A stretch of DNA of 60,000 bases from Tubulanus polymorphus (GCF_964204645.1 NC_134025.1:19128001-19188000); one strand, 5' to 3'; counted from the first letter of the stretch, positions 21,140 to 34,005 are shown. Made by a program: numbers and translations. Notes: generated by a model from the sequence alone, not told the origin.

Positions 21140-21235
21140 CTGGTGGCAAAATATGCCTAGGCACCAATAAGATATGAAAGTGCTAATTTATTCAGCTATT
21201 CAACACCCCGGTGACCATACTATACATATTGTAAT
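21140..21235 (+). repeat. R154 fragment
   Basis: GGCAAAATATGCCTAGGCACCAATAAG... and ATTCAACACCCCGGTGACCATA match a single R154 unit. Confidence 0.55.
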
Positions 21236-21989
21236 CACACACAACTGCATCATGTTTCATCATGAATATACATGGTAGTGGACTTTCCCCACTGACTCAA
21301 ATAGACACTCTCTATGTTTCGTTGCGTGACGATTTCATTTATTTCATACACTGTTATACGAAGTTCGTTAGGCAATTGATTTTCATAAATTGAACAATTT
21401 CCGAGATTCACTTCCCCCTTTCCCAATTTCACTGCCCTAATGTAATTCACTGCTGTTCACAGCCGCCTACAATGAACCCTGGCAGTTGAATCACTTGCAA
21501 TTTCCATAAAAACTTTAACTAGGCCACATGCGAGGCATGCTTTTCATGTACATACATGGATCGATACAACACATAGCAGCGAGTATATATGACACGCACG
21601 TGTGTGAAGCATGAATATACGTAACCGGGCAAGTGTTCTTCCAAAACGAAGTACCAACAACAAATAAATAACTTAATCAATAAATTAACTAAGAAATTAA
21701 TAAAGAGAAACTAAGCCTAGGTAGGAAGTTATTTTGTACCAAACGAAGTAAGTTTCATATGCGATAGCAAAATTGACTTCGCTAAAGCGAAAGTCCATAA
21801 TAAAGTACACGTACATGATGTTGACGTCAACCAAAATAAAAGAGTAGATATTTGATTGATGTCGACAATGTCAGCAATGTCTTCAAAAAATAATGTTCTG
21901 TGATCAACTGCATCTAACATGTCCAATATTACTTCCTCGAGTTGAGCATATTGATATATCTAAAATAAGAATGGGACTATTGAGTTGAG
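21236..21989. other. Intergenic, no gene seen
   Basis: AT-rich with short open frames only; no domain recognised. Confidence 0.35.
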
Positions 21990-24900
21990 CCGTGGAGAGG
22001 TCACCCTCACAATCTACTGACGACCGTAAAGATTATTTTAAAGATCTGAAAAACTCTTTGCTGAACAGCAATTAAACACCAATAAAGACTCGCTTCTGAT
22101 CTTTGGAGATTTTACCAGCAAAAATAATCTCTTTGGCAAATCTGACACTACCGACACTCCCGGTCGCCAATTTAAACTTATAATTGACGACTTACATCTC
22201 AATCAAATGATAAATAAACCCACGCGTATCACCCCAGATACCGACTTACTACTAACAGATTCTCCCAGTCATCTTCTACAGCATGATGTTATGGCCCCAA
22301 TCGAAAAATCGGATCACTGCGCTCTCTCTGTTTAACTCAATTTGCATTGCACCGCGCCAAATATAAATGCTGAAAAACTTATCTGGAAATACGACAAATG
22401 CAACCTAGCAGAGCTCAACCGGAGTACTAATACGTACGATTGGAACCCTATTCTCGACAAGAACGTGAATGATTGCTCACTCAAACTGTCAACTAAACTT
22501 ATGGATATCTTCTAAGCCAACATATCACATGTAATTAAAATTATCAAACCATATGACCAACTGTGTTTCATTCCACAATTAAACACGCATATTAATAAGC
22601 GTCAGCATCTATATAAATCTTTTAAACGAACACAAAGCATTTTCCACCTAAATAGATATAATGAATAAGATTCTCTAGTACAGGCAATGATTAAAAATTC
22701 ACAGATCAACTACCAAAATAACTTGCTTAATCGTCTTGATCACGCCGCGACTAAAATTAAAGACTACTGGTTCTTTACAAAAAAACTTATGGGTAATAAA
22801 TTCCAGTCAATTATTCCGCCCTTAACCGACCCTGCCTCTAACAGTACGGTTCATAGTCAAGTTGACAAGGCACATTTATTCCTCAATAATTTGAGAGCGA
22901 AGTGTCACTTGCCAGTTAATAATGACCCTGTGCTGCCTGTTTTTCCAAATAGATGCCCCCACAATATAAATTTACCGCAAATTAATCCAGCTGATGTACG
23001 CAAAGTCATTCTTAATCTTGATACTAACAAAGCATGCGGCTATTACCTAATAACAAATAAGATGCTGAAAATGTGTGTCGATAGTCTATCCTCTATACTA
23101 GCGCGACATTTTAATAAACTTATTGATGAAAGCTCTTTCCCTGAGTGTTGGAAACTTGGAACGGTAACTGTCATCTACAAGAAAGGCTCAGGCTGTAAAT
23201 CTAACTCGGTAAACTAGACCAATAATACTTTTACCCTCATTTCCTAAAGTATTTGAAAGAAGTGTGTACAACAGTATTAGCCACCATTTATTAAGCAACG
23301 ACCTTATCTATGCCAACCAATCTGGTTTCCTTGCGGGTCACTCAACAGCAAACCAGCTATTGGCTATTACATCTTATTCATTCGATAACTTTATCTAATC
23401 GCAACAAACATACTCGCACGGTCTTCTTGGACATTTCTACTGCGTTCAACATTCTTCCTTATTATTCCTCATCCACAAGCTAAGTAGTATCCTACGGTAT
23501 TACTGGAAATGCACTGTCTTTGATTTCAAGCTACCTTGATAACCGCCGGATACGCATAAAAGTCGATTCAACACTCTCGGACATATCTCCGGATGGCGAT
23601 ATCAACACTGGTGTGCCTCAGGGTTTGATCTTGGGTCCTCTTTCATTCCTTCTCTACATCAATGATCTCCCAGATACACTTATCTCTAGAATGTTCCTTT
23701 ATGCAGACGACACCTCTCTACCATTCATCCCCATTGATCCAAATAACCCCAGCGCAGGCAACTCTATACTACAATCGGACCTAGATAAGATTTTTGAGTG
23801 GTCGCAAACCTGGTGCCTATCTTTTAAACCTTCGAAAAGCGTAGATCTTCAGTAAAAAAGACTCTACAAAGTCTGCTGCGCTGACTTTGGGAAACGAAGT
23901 CATTGCGAGTAAAAAACCAACAAACATTTAGGATTCGTCTTCAACGAAAATCTCTCGTTTAATGTTTAATGAGTCTCAGGCAAATAAGGTGCAAAAATTA
24001 ATAAATCCACTGAAGTATTTATCCCGGTTTGTTACATCCCTTCATCTCAATAAGATTTATTCGTCTTTCATTAGCCCCCATTTCGACTATGGAGATATTT
24101 TGTATAACAGTGCAAGTAAAGCCTCTCTCGCGAAACTGGACCAAGTCCACCAATCAGCAGCCCTTTGCATTTCCGCGTGTATCGGTGGCTCGAACTCTAG
24201 CAAAGTCCTTTCTTGTCTTAACTGGAAATATTCATAGATATTCATAGGAAAGAACGACTCCAAACACATATGTACCGACTCACATCAGGAAATATTCCCA
24301 CTTATGTCTCTACTATCTTTGATACAGACAAATCGGTTCTACCTCACTTCATCAGAAATCCTTGACCCTTGACCATACAAGCCAGCACTAGTGCAAAAAT
24401 TTGTTCATCCCCTCCTTTTCACTCATTGACACGTGGAATAACACCAACAATAATCTTCGCTCGCTGACTATGCTTTCTTTATTCAAGTCGCATATTAAAC
24501 ATCAAGTTTCGACTGCTGTTCCAACCTACTTGATTAAGGACATAAACCGTGAGGAAGAAATTTCACTCAACCGATTATGCGCCGACCTCCTTTTAAAATC
24601 TCAATTCTATGCTCACAACTTTATCAATGTCCGTATCCTTCATGCAACTTATGTAACAAACCAGCTAACGCAAAACACTTCCTGCTTGAATGCCAGTAAC
24701 AGTCACCTGGCCACAAAACAAAAATAGACACCCTGTTTTCATCATTTGACAATGAAATAACATTTCACACAATCACATTTCCAATCTCACTGAAACCAAT
24801 AAGATAAACTTCTTACTAAACGGCAACATCTCCCCTTTCGACCTTCAAACTAACACTCAAATGCTAAACAATGTTTCAAAATTTATTCACAGTAACTACC

Positions 24901-25150
24901 AACAATTCCGACAATAGACCTTTAAGTACAGTATCTACTCTGTTAGCCATTTCATGTAAACCCAACAAGCATGTTATATATCTAAATTTATGCCAGGTTT
25001 ATGCTGAATTTGTAACTTGTAAATGTTTAATTTAACCTTTTTGCCTATAATGTACTTGTACCCTGGCTATGGTATTTATAATATTAATATTAGACATTAT
25101 AATATAATATCATAATGTCTAATATTTTTCGGAATAAACATAACTTAATA
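21990..25150 (+). pseudogene. Degenerate non-LTR retrotransposon (endonuclease + RT)
   Basis: A 5'-truncated LINE ORF2. The first part (22000-22330) matches an apurinic-type endonuclease: DDRKDYFKDLKN, LIFGDF (~22095), DLHLNQM, and the terminal KSDHCAL (~22307). RT follows with FPECWKLGTVTVIYKKGS (~23139), SGFLAGHST (~23323), TGVPQGLILGPLSF (~23607) and catalytic FLYADDTSL (~23695). A C-terminal region has SPHFDYGDILYNSA (~24073) and, in another frame, a Cys/His cluster CNKPANAKHFLLECQ (~24650) typical of such elements. Many stops and frameshifts interrupt it (e.g. 22334, 22513, 23215, 23855, 24235). The style resembles Jockey/CR1-superfamily LINEs; I cannot name the clade. ORF1 is not visible. 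Confidence 0.85.
25086..25125. repeat. AT-rich hairpin at the LINE 3' end
   Basis: AATATTAGACATTATAATAT faces its reverse complement with one or two mismatches and almost no loop. It sits in the presumed LINE 3' untranslated region shortly before AATAAA at 25133. Confidence 0.6.
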
Positions 25151-25631
25151 AAATAATTTGCCACAGGCAAACTGTTTTACCTTTCTACTATCCACAAGAA
25201 CGTACAATTATACATGTATTAATTTTGATTTTCACTTGCGTGGCTGTTAGTTTTTAGTTTAAATATGTCCAGAAAACTATAAGGGCTCTGGGAAGCATGA
25301 CACAAAATTTGGAATCGGCTGTCGGAATTCTTTGTATTTAGCATAAACATCCAAGAAGCCAATTAAACAGTTCCAGAATTCTCATTTGAGGCCTACCAGC
25401 TCATTTTTTTCCTGATGAATGTGGCAATATTTTCCTATAGTCTTAGATTTTACGCAATGCTCTATCCAATCATTCCAGCAGTTTCAAACGGCATCTTAAA
25501 TGCAGATAGGCCTAGATGATGAGACAGCACAAATACTCATCAGAAAGTGGCAAACCATAATTTATTGACTTTTTGAAATTGCCATATAATATATTTTTAG
25601 AACAAATAAACATTGAATATTTTATCATACA
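25151..25631. other. Intergenic, no gene seen
   Basis: AT-rich, no supported feature. Confidence 0.35.
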
Positions 25632-25742
25632 GGATCCAGTTCCACAGTTCCGAATTAAGATTTGACTCTTGAGTTAACTTATTGAAAGTGAACTATCTTT
25701 AACTCAGAGTTGACTCCAACCCACAACTGTGGAACTGGGTCC
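25632..25742. mobile_element. Short MITE with 18-bp terminal inverted repeats
   Basis: GGATCCAGTTCCACAGTT (25632-25649) is the reverse complement of 25725-25742 with one mismatch. The 111-bp interior contains ACTC/GAGT-rich sequence. One terminal repeat of the same family recurs at 42536-42553. No transposase is encoded and no clear target duplication is seen, so the superfamily is open. Confidence 0.7.
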
Positions 25743-27179
25743 AGGAGTCTACAATTTTGCTGTCTCTGAAAAATTTCAAGCTCAACCATTCAGAACAGAA
25801 TATTTCCTGAAAAAAGATAAAAATTCAAGTTAAAAAACAGAAAATATCAAAACTTAATTGGCAATTAATTAACTGTTTTTAAAACGGTCAATTTCCCATT
25901 CTAGAAGATCTAAAAACCTTTTGAGTATGTGGAACTAAGTGGACACATTCTACTCCTTTGCTTACCCAGATACCGTAATGTATAGTACATGGATATACAT
26001 TATTGTTATGGTTTTACGTCAAGAAACAGCGATTTTACCAGACCTTGACAAAGTTATATAATATTTAAGTATACATCGACAAAGTATCTAACGAAATTAA
26101 AATAGGAGCACACTTATTTATAGATGCCACAGAAATAGTTCATATGAATATCAACGACAATAAAGCGTTCCTAATAAAGCTTATTTCAATTTAAGACTTT
26201 TTTCTTAGGAACAGACACCGTATGACAGTATTTTTAGTACGCACTAGGAGAGTACAGTAGCGCAGCGCGCGTACAAAAGTGAATACAGAGTATACATACA
26301 CTTTGTCATGCACCGCAGTGTGTATGTACGTACGTTAGATATATGGATTACATACTAGCTGATTTACGTAGTCCGCGGGTTTTAACGTGTATGCGCTGTT
26401 AGGCAAAGTGCCAAAATACCACAAAAACATCGTCAAACACACTAATTAGCCTACGGCAATAGCAAATGAAAAAGCGCATACAACTGTGTGGAACCAATTA
26501 ACTTTCATTTCCACAAAAACGATGCCAAACATTTGTCGACTGCCTCTCTCCAAAAATGGCCTTGTCGCCGCCGGCTCGGGCTGGTGCCATCGTCTATTAC
26601 TTTTTCAAAGAAAGAATGTATTTTGAAGTCAAAATAAGCTAATGACAAGACAAAGCCAAGCTAGGACTATAGAAATTGCCAAATTTACTAATTAGGAGAT
26701 ACTAAATTAGATATTTACTCCATTATAATCCTCACAAACGAACTAACTAAGCTCGGCACGAATGTCAAATAAATTGCTTGCCATTTTATGACTCCGAAAA
26801 TTACGTCAGAGGTGCAGAAATTTTGGGAAATTCGGAGTATTTGTATATACGTTGGAAACACAAATATAGGTCAACACAAGTAACTAATAGAAAGCATAGA
26901 ATTTTCGATGTTTTATCGCTTTTTCTCGAAAAGTATTGCATCATCTGTTCGAAGCTTACGACCTCCGCGCATCAATTCTTCTTGCTTCACGATAAAAGAC
27001 AACCCCGTAAGTATTACCACTAAATTTTGTGCTGCGAATTAACATACTCTTGGCAGACTACCAACCAATAGCGATAACATAGGTAAACCAAAAATTCAAA
27101 TCATGCCTACGCGTCTAACATTTTATTATTACTTTTATCTGCCAATAATCCCACAGGACAATTTTATGGGAAAATCCAG
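25743..27179. other. Intergenic, no gene seen
   Basis: No supported coding sequence. A short frame at 26778-27023 encodes 81 residues with no recognised motif and is not called. Confidence 0.35.
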
Positions 27180-27475
27180 ATTTTAGGATGTTTGCTGGCT
27201 TTTTGGATTATTACGAAACGTGCATCTTCATCCGTCAAAGAAATTCGAAACCCACTAAGCTTAAGTCGTTCCCCGAACCCTTGACTTGAGTCGTTACTAG
27301 CCGACTACCAATCCAGTTGTACCTATCACAGCGCTTGCAACAAACAACTTTAGGCTTCTGTTGGAATTCCTGTTGAATGGACCATTCAGCGAACGTTTTT
27401 TTACCGAACAAGGAAGTATTTTGCAAATCTATATATGACGTCATGCGCAACAGCGCCAGTAATGAAATCACATGT
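27180..27475 (+). repeat. H repeat, copy 2
   Basis: Shares CATCTTCA(T/C)CCGTCAA, ACCCACTAAGCT, ATCACAGCGCTTG, TTTAGGCTTCTGT, TGACGTCATGCGCAA and AGCGCCAGTAATGAAATCAC with 9630-9845. The B-box-like motif is mutated here. Confidence 0.65.
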
Positions 27476-27957
27476 CGTGAGGCCAGGAGGCTGGTGGAAG
27501 CGAGTTCCGGGAATGATACCGGACCCCTGGCAAGCGAGGATGTGGAACATGTGGATTCATCACCTGTCATCAGATATGAACCCCTGCTTCTGCTCCATGT
27601 ATGGCAACTATTTCTAAGTGACTGAATGCTGGCAAGTGACCACGCATCTGTAGAAATTTGCCATTATTCCCTCCCCCTTTAATCTGACTGGGGACAGACA
27701 TGCTTTTTGCTCTTGGCCTTTTAGAATTTTGAAGCAGAAAGGATGAGGCTGGTTGTTTATATGACCTGAAGCTGGTGCAGAACATGGATCTCAGTGGTTT
27801 TCTTCATGCATAAGAATTGGACATCTATTTTACAGAAAAAGCAAAGCAAAAGGCATGGTGGGGTTAAATAACGGCAAAAGAAAGGCACACAACACTAACT
27901 GTAACACCAAGATGTTTTTTCTGCAAATTTTATGTGTATTTCAGATTAGAAATAACA
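27476..27957. other. Intergenic, no gene seen
   Basis: No supported feature. Short opposite-strand frames at 27235-27785 have no recognisable domain. Confidence 0.35.
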
Positions 27958-29325
27958 AGAGGCCCATGGGCCTTGAGGCATTGGTAGATTATACTGTGGT
28001 AAGGTATTAAGTGGTTATAATCTTTTACATCTGCCGACAAATATTCTATGACGATGTTGATTGGGAGGACCACAGACTTGGTCAATTTGTGTTAGTAAAA
28101 TTTTCATTTATGCTGGAAATGAATTTCATTCATCTGCCAAATGATTTGGCCTACGCTATTTGCAATGTTAAACCTCAATAATGCAAATCTGTTAAATAGA
28201 CGAAACTAGTTTATTCTGATGTTTTCCATCATGTCCCAGCCAAGATATTTTTATCAATCAAGATTTGGAAAAACCCATTTTTTTCGCATGAACTGTTAGG
28301 CCCTACTGAATAATGACAACAAAACAGAACAATTTTTCTGAATGCAATTGCAAGATCCTCTGATGAATAATAGGTACGTAGATCAACCGGTCAAACGTAC
28401 GCATGCAAAACATCACGCGGAGAGCGATGCCAGCTTTGGTGTCACTGAGGCCAGCTGTTTATTGTTAGTTTGTCTTTTTGTTTATTTGGCTTTACGTCGT
28501 TTGGCCGGATCTTAGTTTCCCAAGACTAACCCAATTGGATTGCAACTAAAGATTTCACAGAAATCGATCTTGAAATACTATTTTAGATCTCATAATAAAA
28601 CCCGGAAGTAAAACGGTAGACGATACCGCAGGTTCACACGTGAACACCTGCTGATCTCTGCGGCTAAGCCAATCACAGAGGAGTCTTTGCTTTCTGATTG
28701 GCTTTTTAAAACAGATATTTTTGCGTTCCAATTTTCGCGAGAAAGCTCATATAAATTAGGCCCTCTTTTAAAATTCAGCTTTATAGGGGTTGGAGAAAGG
28801 ATAATGCTCTAATGAATGATTTGTATGAATATATGCTCAGTTGCATTGTCAAAAGAGCCTTAGCTCTGGAAACCATGTCATTTAAATTCGCTCAATTTGT
28901 TTAGTAATAGGCTCAGCCTACGGCTGGCCTATTAAAATTATCTATCTTCATTGGTGATATCGTATCATTGTGGTAGCCTACCATTTACCGTTAGATGTTT
29001 TGTGTCATCATGAAATGGTTTTAACTTAAGTAAAGGCATTCCAGCACGATCACATAATTTACCTATACAGGTATATAAGAGTAGGCCTGCCGTTCCACTG
29101 CTCTAGAAATACATATTCTGACGCTGAGAATTAATCCCAATTAATCCCATGGCTACTGATAGTTGGAATATTCCAACACTATGATATTTATAAATCGGAG
29201 ATACATAATTTTATGTTTTTTTAAATGTTTTTCATTTCAGAAGAGGGCATTCCCGATTCTTCACTGCCAATGTCAATGCGGACATATCACTACGCGATTG
29301 TTTAATGTGGCGGCGAGTACTTCGA
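27958..29325 (+). repeat. F repeat, copy 1, with nested G
   Basis: Begins AGAGGCCCATGGGCC and runs to GGACATATCACTACGCGATTG. Blocks shared in order with 56962-58740 include GCATTGGTAGATTA, CTATGACGATGTTGA, GGGAGGACCACAGAC, GCATGAACTGTTAGGCCCTA, GTGTCATCATGAAATGGTTTT, GAATTAATCCCAATTAATC and CTTCACTGCCAATGTC. G (28546-28937) is inserted in this copy, while D is inserted at about the same place in copy 2. Non-coding; class unknown. Confidence 0.75.
28546..28937 (+). repeat. G repeat, copy 2, uninterrupted
   Basis: About 390 bp from CTAAAGATTTCACAGAAATCG to CTCAGCCTACGGCTGGCCT, matching the two halves of copy 1 (9025-9120 and 9849-10153). Confidence 0.75.
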
Positions 29326-29404
29326 ATTAATATTATGCGCGACGCGGACTTTGATCTTGACCAGCTTGTGGCGCCACCGTGCTTCAATTCAGGGGATCCG
29401 GGTC

Positions 29405-29660
29405 ATTCACTGAATACATCCGTGATGAGCGGATGTGTGTAATAAACAATTTAATAATAATCGAGTAGTTATTATTGGTTTCATTTCCATTTGTTTATTA
29501 TCGCAGGTGGGTGATTTTAATATCTTTATAGCGCCTCTAGTAGGTAGCTGGTTGGAATCGGTGTTTAATGGGTTGTTGTAATAATTCTCAGTTGAAATGG
29601 CTGGGGTTGATAAGGATATCCGATGCCGGAAGTGTTTTGAGTTTTGGCGCCCGGAAGTAA
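29405..29660 (+). repeat. LTR-like module and primer-binding-site-like remnant
   Basis: 29405-29508 is ~98% identical to 33398-33500: a hairpin ACATCCG...CGGATGT, then TGTGTGTAATAAAC, and a TTTATTATCGCAG end. About 135 bp further, TTGGCGCCCGG (29643-29653) resembles a tRNA primer-binding site. The same distance separates the module from TTGGCACCC in the inverted-repeat arm at 33641. I infer R-U5-PBS debris of an LTR element related to the minus-strand gypsy. Confidence 0.5.
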
Positions 29661-29662
29661 TT

Positions 29663-30753
29663 AGGGTTTCTGCTGCCTTCGCAGAAACCCTATTGTATTC
29701 CTGCTGATTATTATTATTATTAGGGTTTCTGCTGCCTTCACAGAAACCCTATTGTATTCCTGCTGATTATTATTATTATTATTATTATATTCTTTTTCAC
29801 ACTGGATCTTACTGAAAGGATATAAACAACTGCAACTTACTTTCACTGTCGGTGAAACCATTCTGTATCACAAGTACTACGCTGCATTGACAAATACTGT
29901 ATATAATATTAATCAGAATGCCACTGTTTACTCACTGCGAGCCTCTAAAACATCGATATTCTAAATTCTATAAAAATTGATACACATGTACCTGGTTACA
30001 AAACGAAACGAACCCCTTATATGATTAGTTCCCATTTTAACCACTAGGGGGCGTAAATTTTGAAAAATCGATTTCAGCATCCATTTTTCGCATTTTATGC
30101 GGTCTGTTTATTATGAAAATCACAAAACTTGGTATAAGGACAAAGACATGTGTGTAATATGCCATCCTGCATGATTAGTTCATACAACTGCCACTAGTGG
30201 AATGTGAAAACAACGATTTTTGCTCCTAGGTCCTTAACCGTTGGTGATAGAATCGAGGTTGCAATGTGTGGTTAGTAGCCCTTTTCAAGATACTTGTATT
30301 TATGTATGGTTTAAGTAGGTAACTTATATGGTTCTCCAGGAGCGCCACCTACATTTTGCTGGAAATGCATTTTCATTGATAGCTACTAAGCGGATAAAGG
30401 GTCTCTATGAAAATTGATATACATGTACCTTGATATAAGATACAACGAATCCCTAACATAATTAGTTCCTATTCTAACCACTAGGGGCGTTTATGTTGAA
30501 AACTCATTCTAGCATCAGTTTTTTCGATTGTAATTCAGTAGTATGCTAACCGGCAAATTACCGGCCACTTGAACATGGTAAAAGTACCGTATCTTCGTTA
30601 TTCACGGTGTCATATCCCCTAACCTTGGTACATTAGAACTTTTCGCGTAGTATCCCATGTGAATCAACATAGCCATGTTATCAGCTGACCCCTAGGTGGC
30701 GCTCCTCATCCAGCAAGGCAGAAACCTGTTATCGCTGCTTTGCAGCTATATTT
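29663..30753 (+). mobile_element. E1: non-autonomous element, possibly Helentron/HINE-like
   Basis: The 5' end is a hairpin (AGGGTTTCTG / CAGAAACCCT) followed by (ATT)n; this end occurs twice in tandem (29663 and 29722). The 3' end has GGCAGAAACCTG, a GCTGC/GCAGC hairpin and TATATTT. GGGTTTCTGC at the 5' end and its reverse complement near the 3' end form subterminal inverted repeats. There is no coding capacity. The next element starts at once. This layout is like Helitron-related HINE or bivalve 'pearl' elements, but no autonomous partner is here, so the class is tentative. Confidence 0.55.
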
Positions 30754-32220
30754 ATTATTATATTCTTTTTCACACTGGCTCTTACTGAAAGGATATAAAC
30801 AACTGCAACTTACTTTCACTGTCGGTGAAACCATTATGTATCACAAGTACTATGCTGCATTGACAAATACTGTACGTGATATTAATCAGAATTGCACTGT
30901 TTACTCACTGTGAGCCTCTAAACATCGAAATTTAAGCCCGATTCAAACAGTATCCATCTACGTATGTGTTTTGCCTACGTGTCATTCCCACAGTGCGTCA
31001 GTGCGTCTGTTTGTGTCAGTGTCCCTATAAGCAGTGATAGAGCTGGTGTACTAGATCTGTAGTTTTTTAGTATCTTTATATATATGTGGCGCACTGAATG
31101 GGGTCAGTCTCGAGTGAACGCAACTGAGGAATTTTTGTGCCACATATACAAGCAATAGCATCCTTGCAGTAACTTCCCTGGATAGAGCTAATGAATGCAG
31201 CCACGGTATCTATACGCGAGAGCCTGGATGACTATATTCTTCTGCTATCATTACAATATTCCTTGACGGATTTACTTGAAACTTTCGTGAGATGTACGGA
31301 ACACAGGTACCTTGAGGTAAGTCGAAAGGATCTTTTATTTGGGACCCAGTTCACCCACCAGGGCGTGTTATACATTTGAAAATTATGACATCGAAAAGTA
31401 ACTGTGTAAGAAAAATTTTTGTATTTGACTTTTCAGCTTCGGGCGAGCACGAAAGTTGTTCATAACAGCCCGGAGGTTAAAAAAGTCAATGGCACGCCCT
31501 ATCTACGATTAACCGTTTGGGCTCTACGAGCACGAAAATGGGCCCCCAAATTTTGTAATAGATTTTTGCTCCTAGCTCCTTAACCATTGGAGATAGAATC
31601 GTGGTTGCAACGAATGATCAGTAGCCCTTGCGAAGACGCTTTTATTGATGTATGGTATAACTATGTAACTCATATGGTTCTCCAGTAGCGCCACCTATAA
31701 GACGCTGGAATACGCATTCATCTATATCGACTAGGGGTACTAATGGATTTCTATAAAAATTGATACACATGTATCTGGTTACTAAATGAAACGAACCCCT
31801 TATATGATTAGTTCCCATTTTAACCACTAGGGGGCGTAAATTTTGAAAAATCGATTTCAGAATCCATTTTTCGCATTTAATGCGGTCAGTTTATTATGAA
31901 AATCACAAAACTTGGTATACAAAGACATGTGTAATATGCCATCCTGCATAATTAGTTCATACAACTGCCACCAGGGGACCTAGAAAACAATGATTTTTGC
32001 TCCTAGGTCCTTAACCGTTAGCGATAGAATCGAGGTTGCAATGTGCGCGTAGTAGCCCTTGTGGGTCAACATATCCATGTCATAAGTTGACCCCTAGGTG
32101 GCGCTCCTTTAAAAAGAGGAACATTATGAACTGCTTTCGATGAAATGTTTGCACGCACCCTTGTACGACATTGTATCCAGCAAGGCAGAAACCCGTTATC
32201 GCTGCTTTGCAGCTATATTT
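30754..32220 (+). mobile_element. E2: second E element, head to tail with E1
   Basis: Begins with (ATT)n and TTCTTTTTCACACTGG exactly where E1 ends, without its own 5' hairpin. It repeats the E1 interior (GGATATAAACAACTGC, TTAACCACTAGGGGGCG, TCCTTAACCGTT, AGGTGGCGCTCC) and ends in GGCAGAAACCCG plus the hairpin near 32220. It contains a stretch not in E1 (~30945-31560). The part from 31655 onward is duplicated in the right arm of the large inverted repeat. Confidence 0.6.
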
Positions 32221-32286
32221 ACATATTTTAATCTCAGTCTATATTTGATAATGTTATGAATTGGGTTATGTATAAGTATTTCTATA

Positions 32287-33309
32287 TGTCACGAGCTAAA
32301 TTTTGTTAACTCTCCTAGTTGTATTCAGCCGTGTTCATATAAGCTTTAGTGTACATTTAACTACTCATGCAGGGTCTTTTGTCGTTTCGTTGACGAAGCA
32401 GTGTAGCGACGAATGCGTGCCGTCCTTCGACGTGGGCAAACTATAGTTTCTTTGTGGTCGTTGTAATGCTATCGACGACCTATCATATCGTTGCATTCCA
32501 TATTGTGGTAAGTCTATATACGACCTGGTGACCATTTCTCGTGGTCAGAAATTATTTGCAAGCCCGTGAAGCACGGACAGGCTACAGCTGTTCAGAGATG
32601 TTTGCCGCGTGTGATGGGGTAAGGAAAAATTATTTGTATAAACCAGTAGTATTATTGCTAGTAATGTTAATTAGTTCAATTTAGGTAGAATAATTAGCGG
32701 ATTTGGTAATTATTTCATGTTTTCAAATACTATTTTGGCTAATTGTCGTAATTTGTCATTTGGTCATTCGATTCGAATATTTCAAATACTTGTCTCTATT
32801 AAACAAGGCGTTTATAGATGTATGAATTCCTGTTTCACCTTATCATATGTTTGTGATCATATGTATATTTGAATTGTAAATGTTCGTTATGTGTGTATTT
32901 GCAGCTCCTTCTTCTTGCTGTTGTTAGTATCAATAGTATATTCTAATCATTAATACTCATATCACTACATCCGACTCGACTGAGATTCGTCAGCAATCAG
33001 CAATCAGCTATTAACCGAACTGACCCGGATGACTATCGTCACCGTAAACGCCGTCATATACGGACGTCGCCTAATCATCAGAATAACTTTTCTCAAGTTG
33101 ACGGATATCTCCGCTGATCCATAAACGACCATCTTCAATGTGACCACTGCCTTCAATCAGATTCAAATTGTAGTATTTCTATATTATTTTTTTTTTCCGT
33201 TTTTTTTTTTGTGTTAATTAAACTATTTGTAATTATATTTAAGAGTTATCTCAGTAATTCGGTTTTCTTTTTCTGAGGAGTCACTCTCGGTCACGTGTAC
33301 CTCGTGACA
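32287..33309 (+). mobile_element. Solo LTR with CTATA target duplication (left arm)
   Basis: 1,023 bp with ends TGTCACGAG...CTCGTGACA, a perfect 9-bp inverted pair, flanked by CTATA on both sides (32282-32286 and 33310-33314). A 5-bp duplication and TG...CA ends are diagnostic of an LTR, and no internal region is attached. It contains T-rich runs near 33190. The right-arm copy at 40827-41850 retains the same flanks. Confidence 0.88.
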
Positions 33310-33397
33310 CTATATCAGTGATCATTAATGAGTAATAAGTATTTGACAAGTATTTCTATATCAGTAATCAATTAATGCAGATTTATATATTGATGGG

Positions 33398-33500
33398 TCA
33401 TTCACTGAATACATCCGTGAAGAGCGGATGTGTGTAATAAACAATTTAATAATAATCGAGTAGTTATTATTGGTTTCCTTTCCATTTGTTTATTATCGCA
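33398..33500 (+). repeat. Hairpin/AATAAA module, left arm
   Basis: GGTCATTCACTGAATAC, the 7-bp-stem hairpin ACATCCG-TGAAGAG-CGGATGT, TGTGTGTAATAAAC, and TTTATTATCGCAG. Matches 29405-29508 and, inverted, 40640-40741. Probably the R-U5 part of the minus-strand gypsy LTR, copied into this arm. Confidence 0.6.
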
Positions 33501-33640
33501 GATCGGTTGGCCAGGAGGATCGAGCAGGATCGGTCGGTGAGGTGTCCGACGCAGTGAAGTGGGTGAGTCGTTCTGTAACCCTCATCAGTAGGATCGTTTC
33601 CGGCGTAAGTGCAGCAGCTGTAAAAGCGGCGGCCACATTG

Positions 33641-33658
33641 GCACCCTCGCTGGGATAA
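33641..33658 (+). promoter_or_regulatory. Candidate primer-binding site (left arm)
   Basis: TTGGCACCCTCGCTGGG directly after CCACA, a common LTR-end plus PBS arrangement. The inverted equivalent is 40482-40499 in the right arm, upstream of gag. The assignment to a tRNA was not made. Confidence 0.4.
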
Positions 33659-33704
33659 TTGGTATTCGCCGATTGAAATTTGTCCGGCTAGCCTCGGAGG
33701 CTCT

Positions 33705-34005
33705 GGATGGTAATTTATTCACTGCGACCGACCGGTGTTTATTCACTGCGACCGACCGGTGTTTATTCACTGCGACCAACCGGTGTTTATTCGTTGTGAC
33801 CGACCGGTGTTTATTCGTTGTGACCGACCGGTGTTTATTCGTTGTGACCGACCGGTGTTTATTCGTTGTGATCGACCGGTGGTTATTCGTAGTGATCGAT
33901 CGGTGGTTATTCGTAGTGATCGATCGGTGGTTATTCGTATCGATCGATTGGTATCTATTTGTGGTGAACGACCGCTATTTATTCGTTGTGTTCGACCGGA
34001 ATTGT
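33705..34005 (+). repeat. 24-bp minisatellite, left arm
   Basis: About 12 units of the pattern CGACCGGTGTTTATTC plus 8 variable bases. The period is a multiple of three, so repeat-encoded frames stay open; I do not regard these as genes. It lies in the presumed leader between PBS and gag. Confidence 0.85.

Noticed and set aside
29405-33500. Hammerhead ribozyme in the hairpin module (TGATGAG near the stem)
   Set aside because: The conserved GAAA strand and cleavage-site geometry are missing; only a simple hairpin can be supported.
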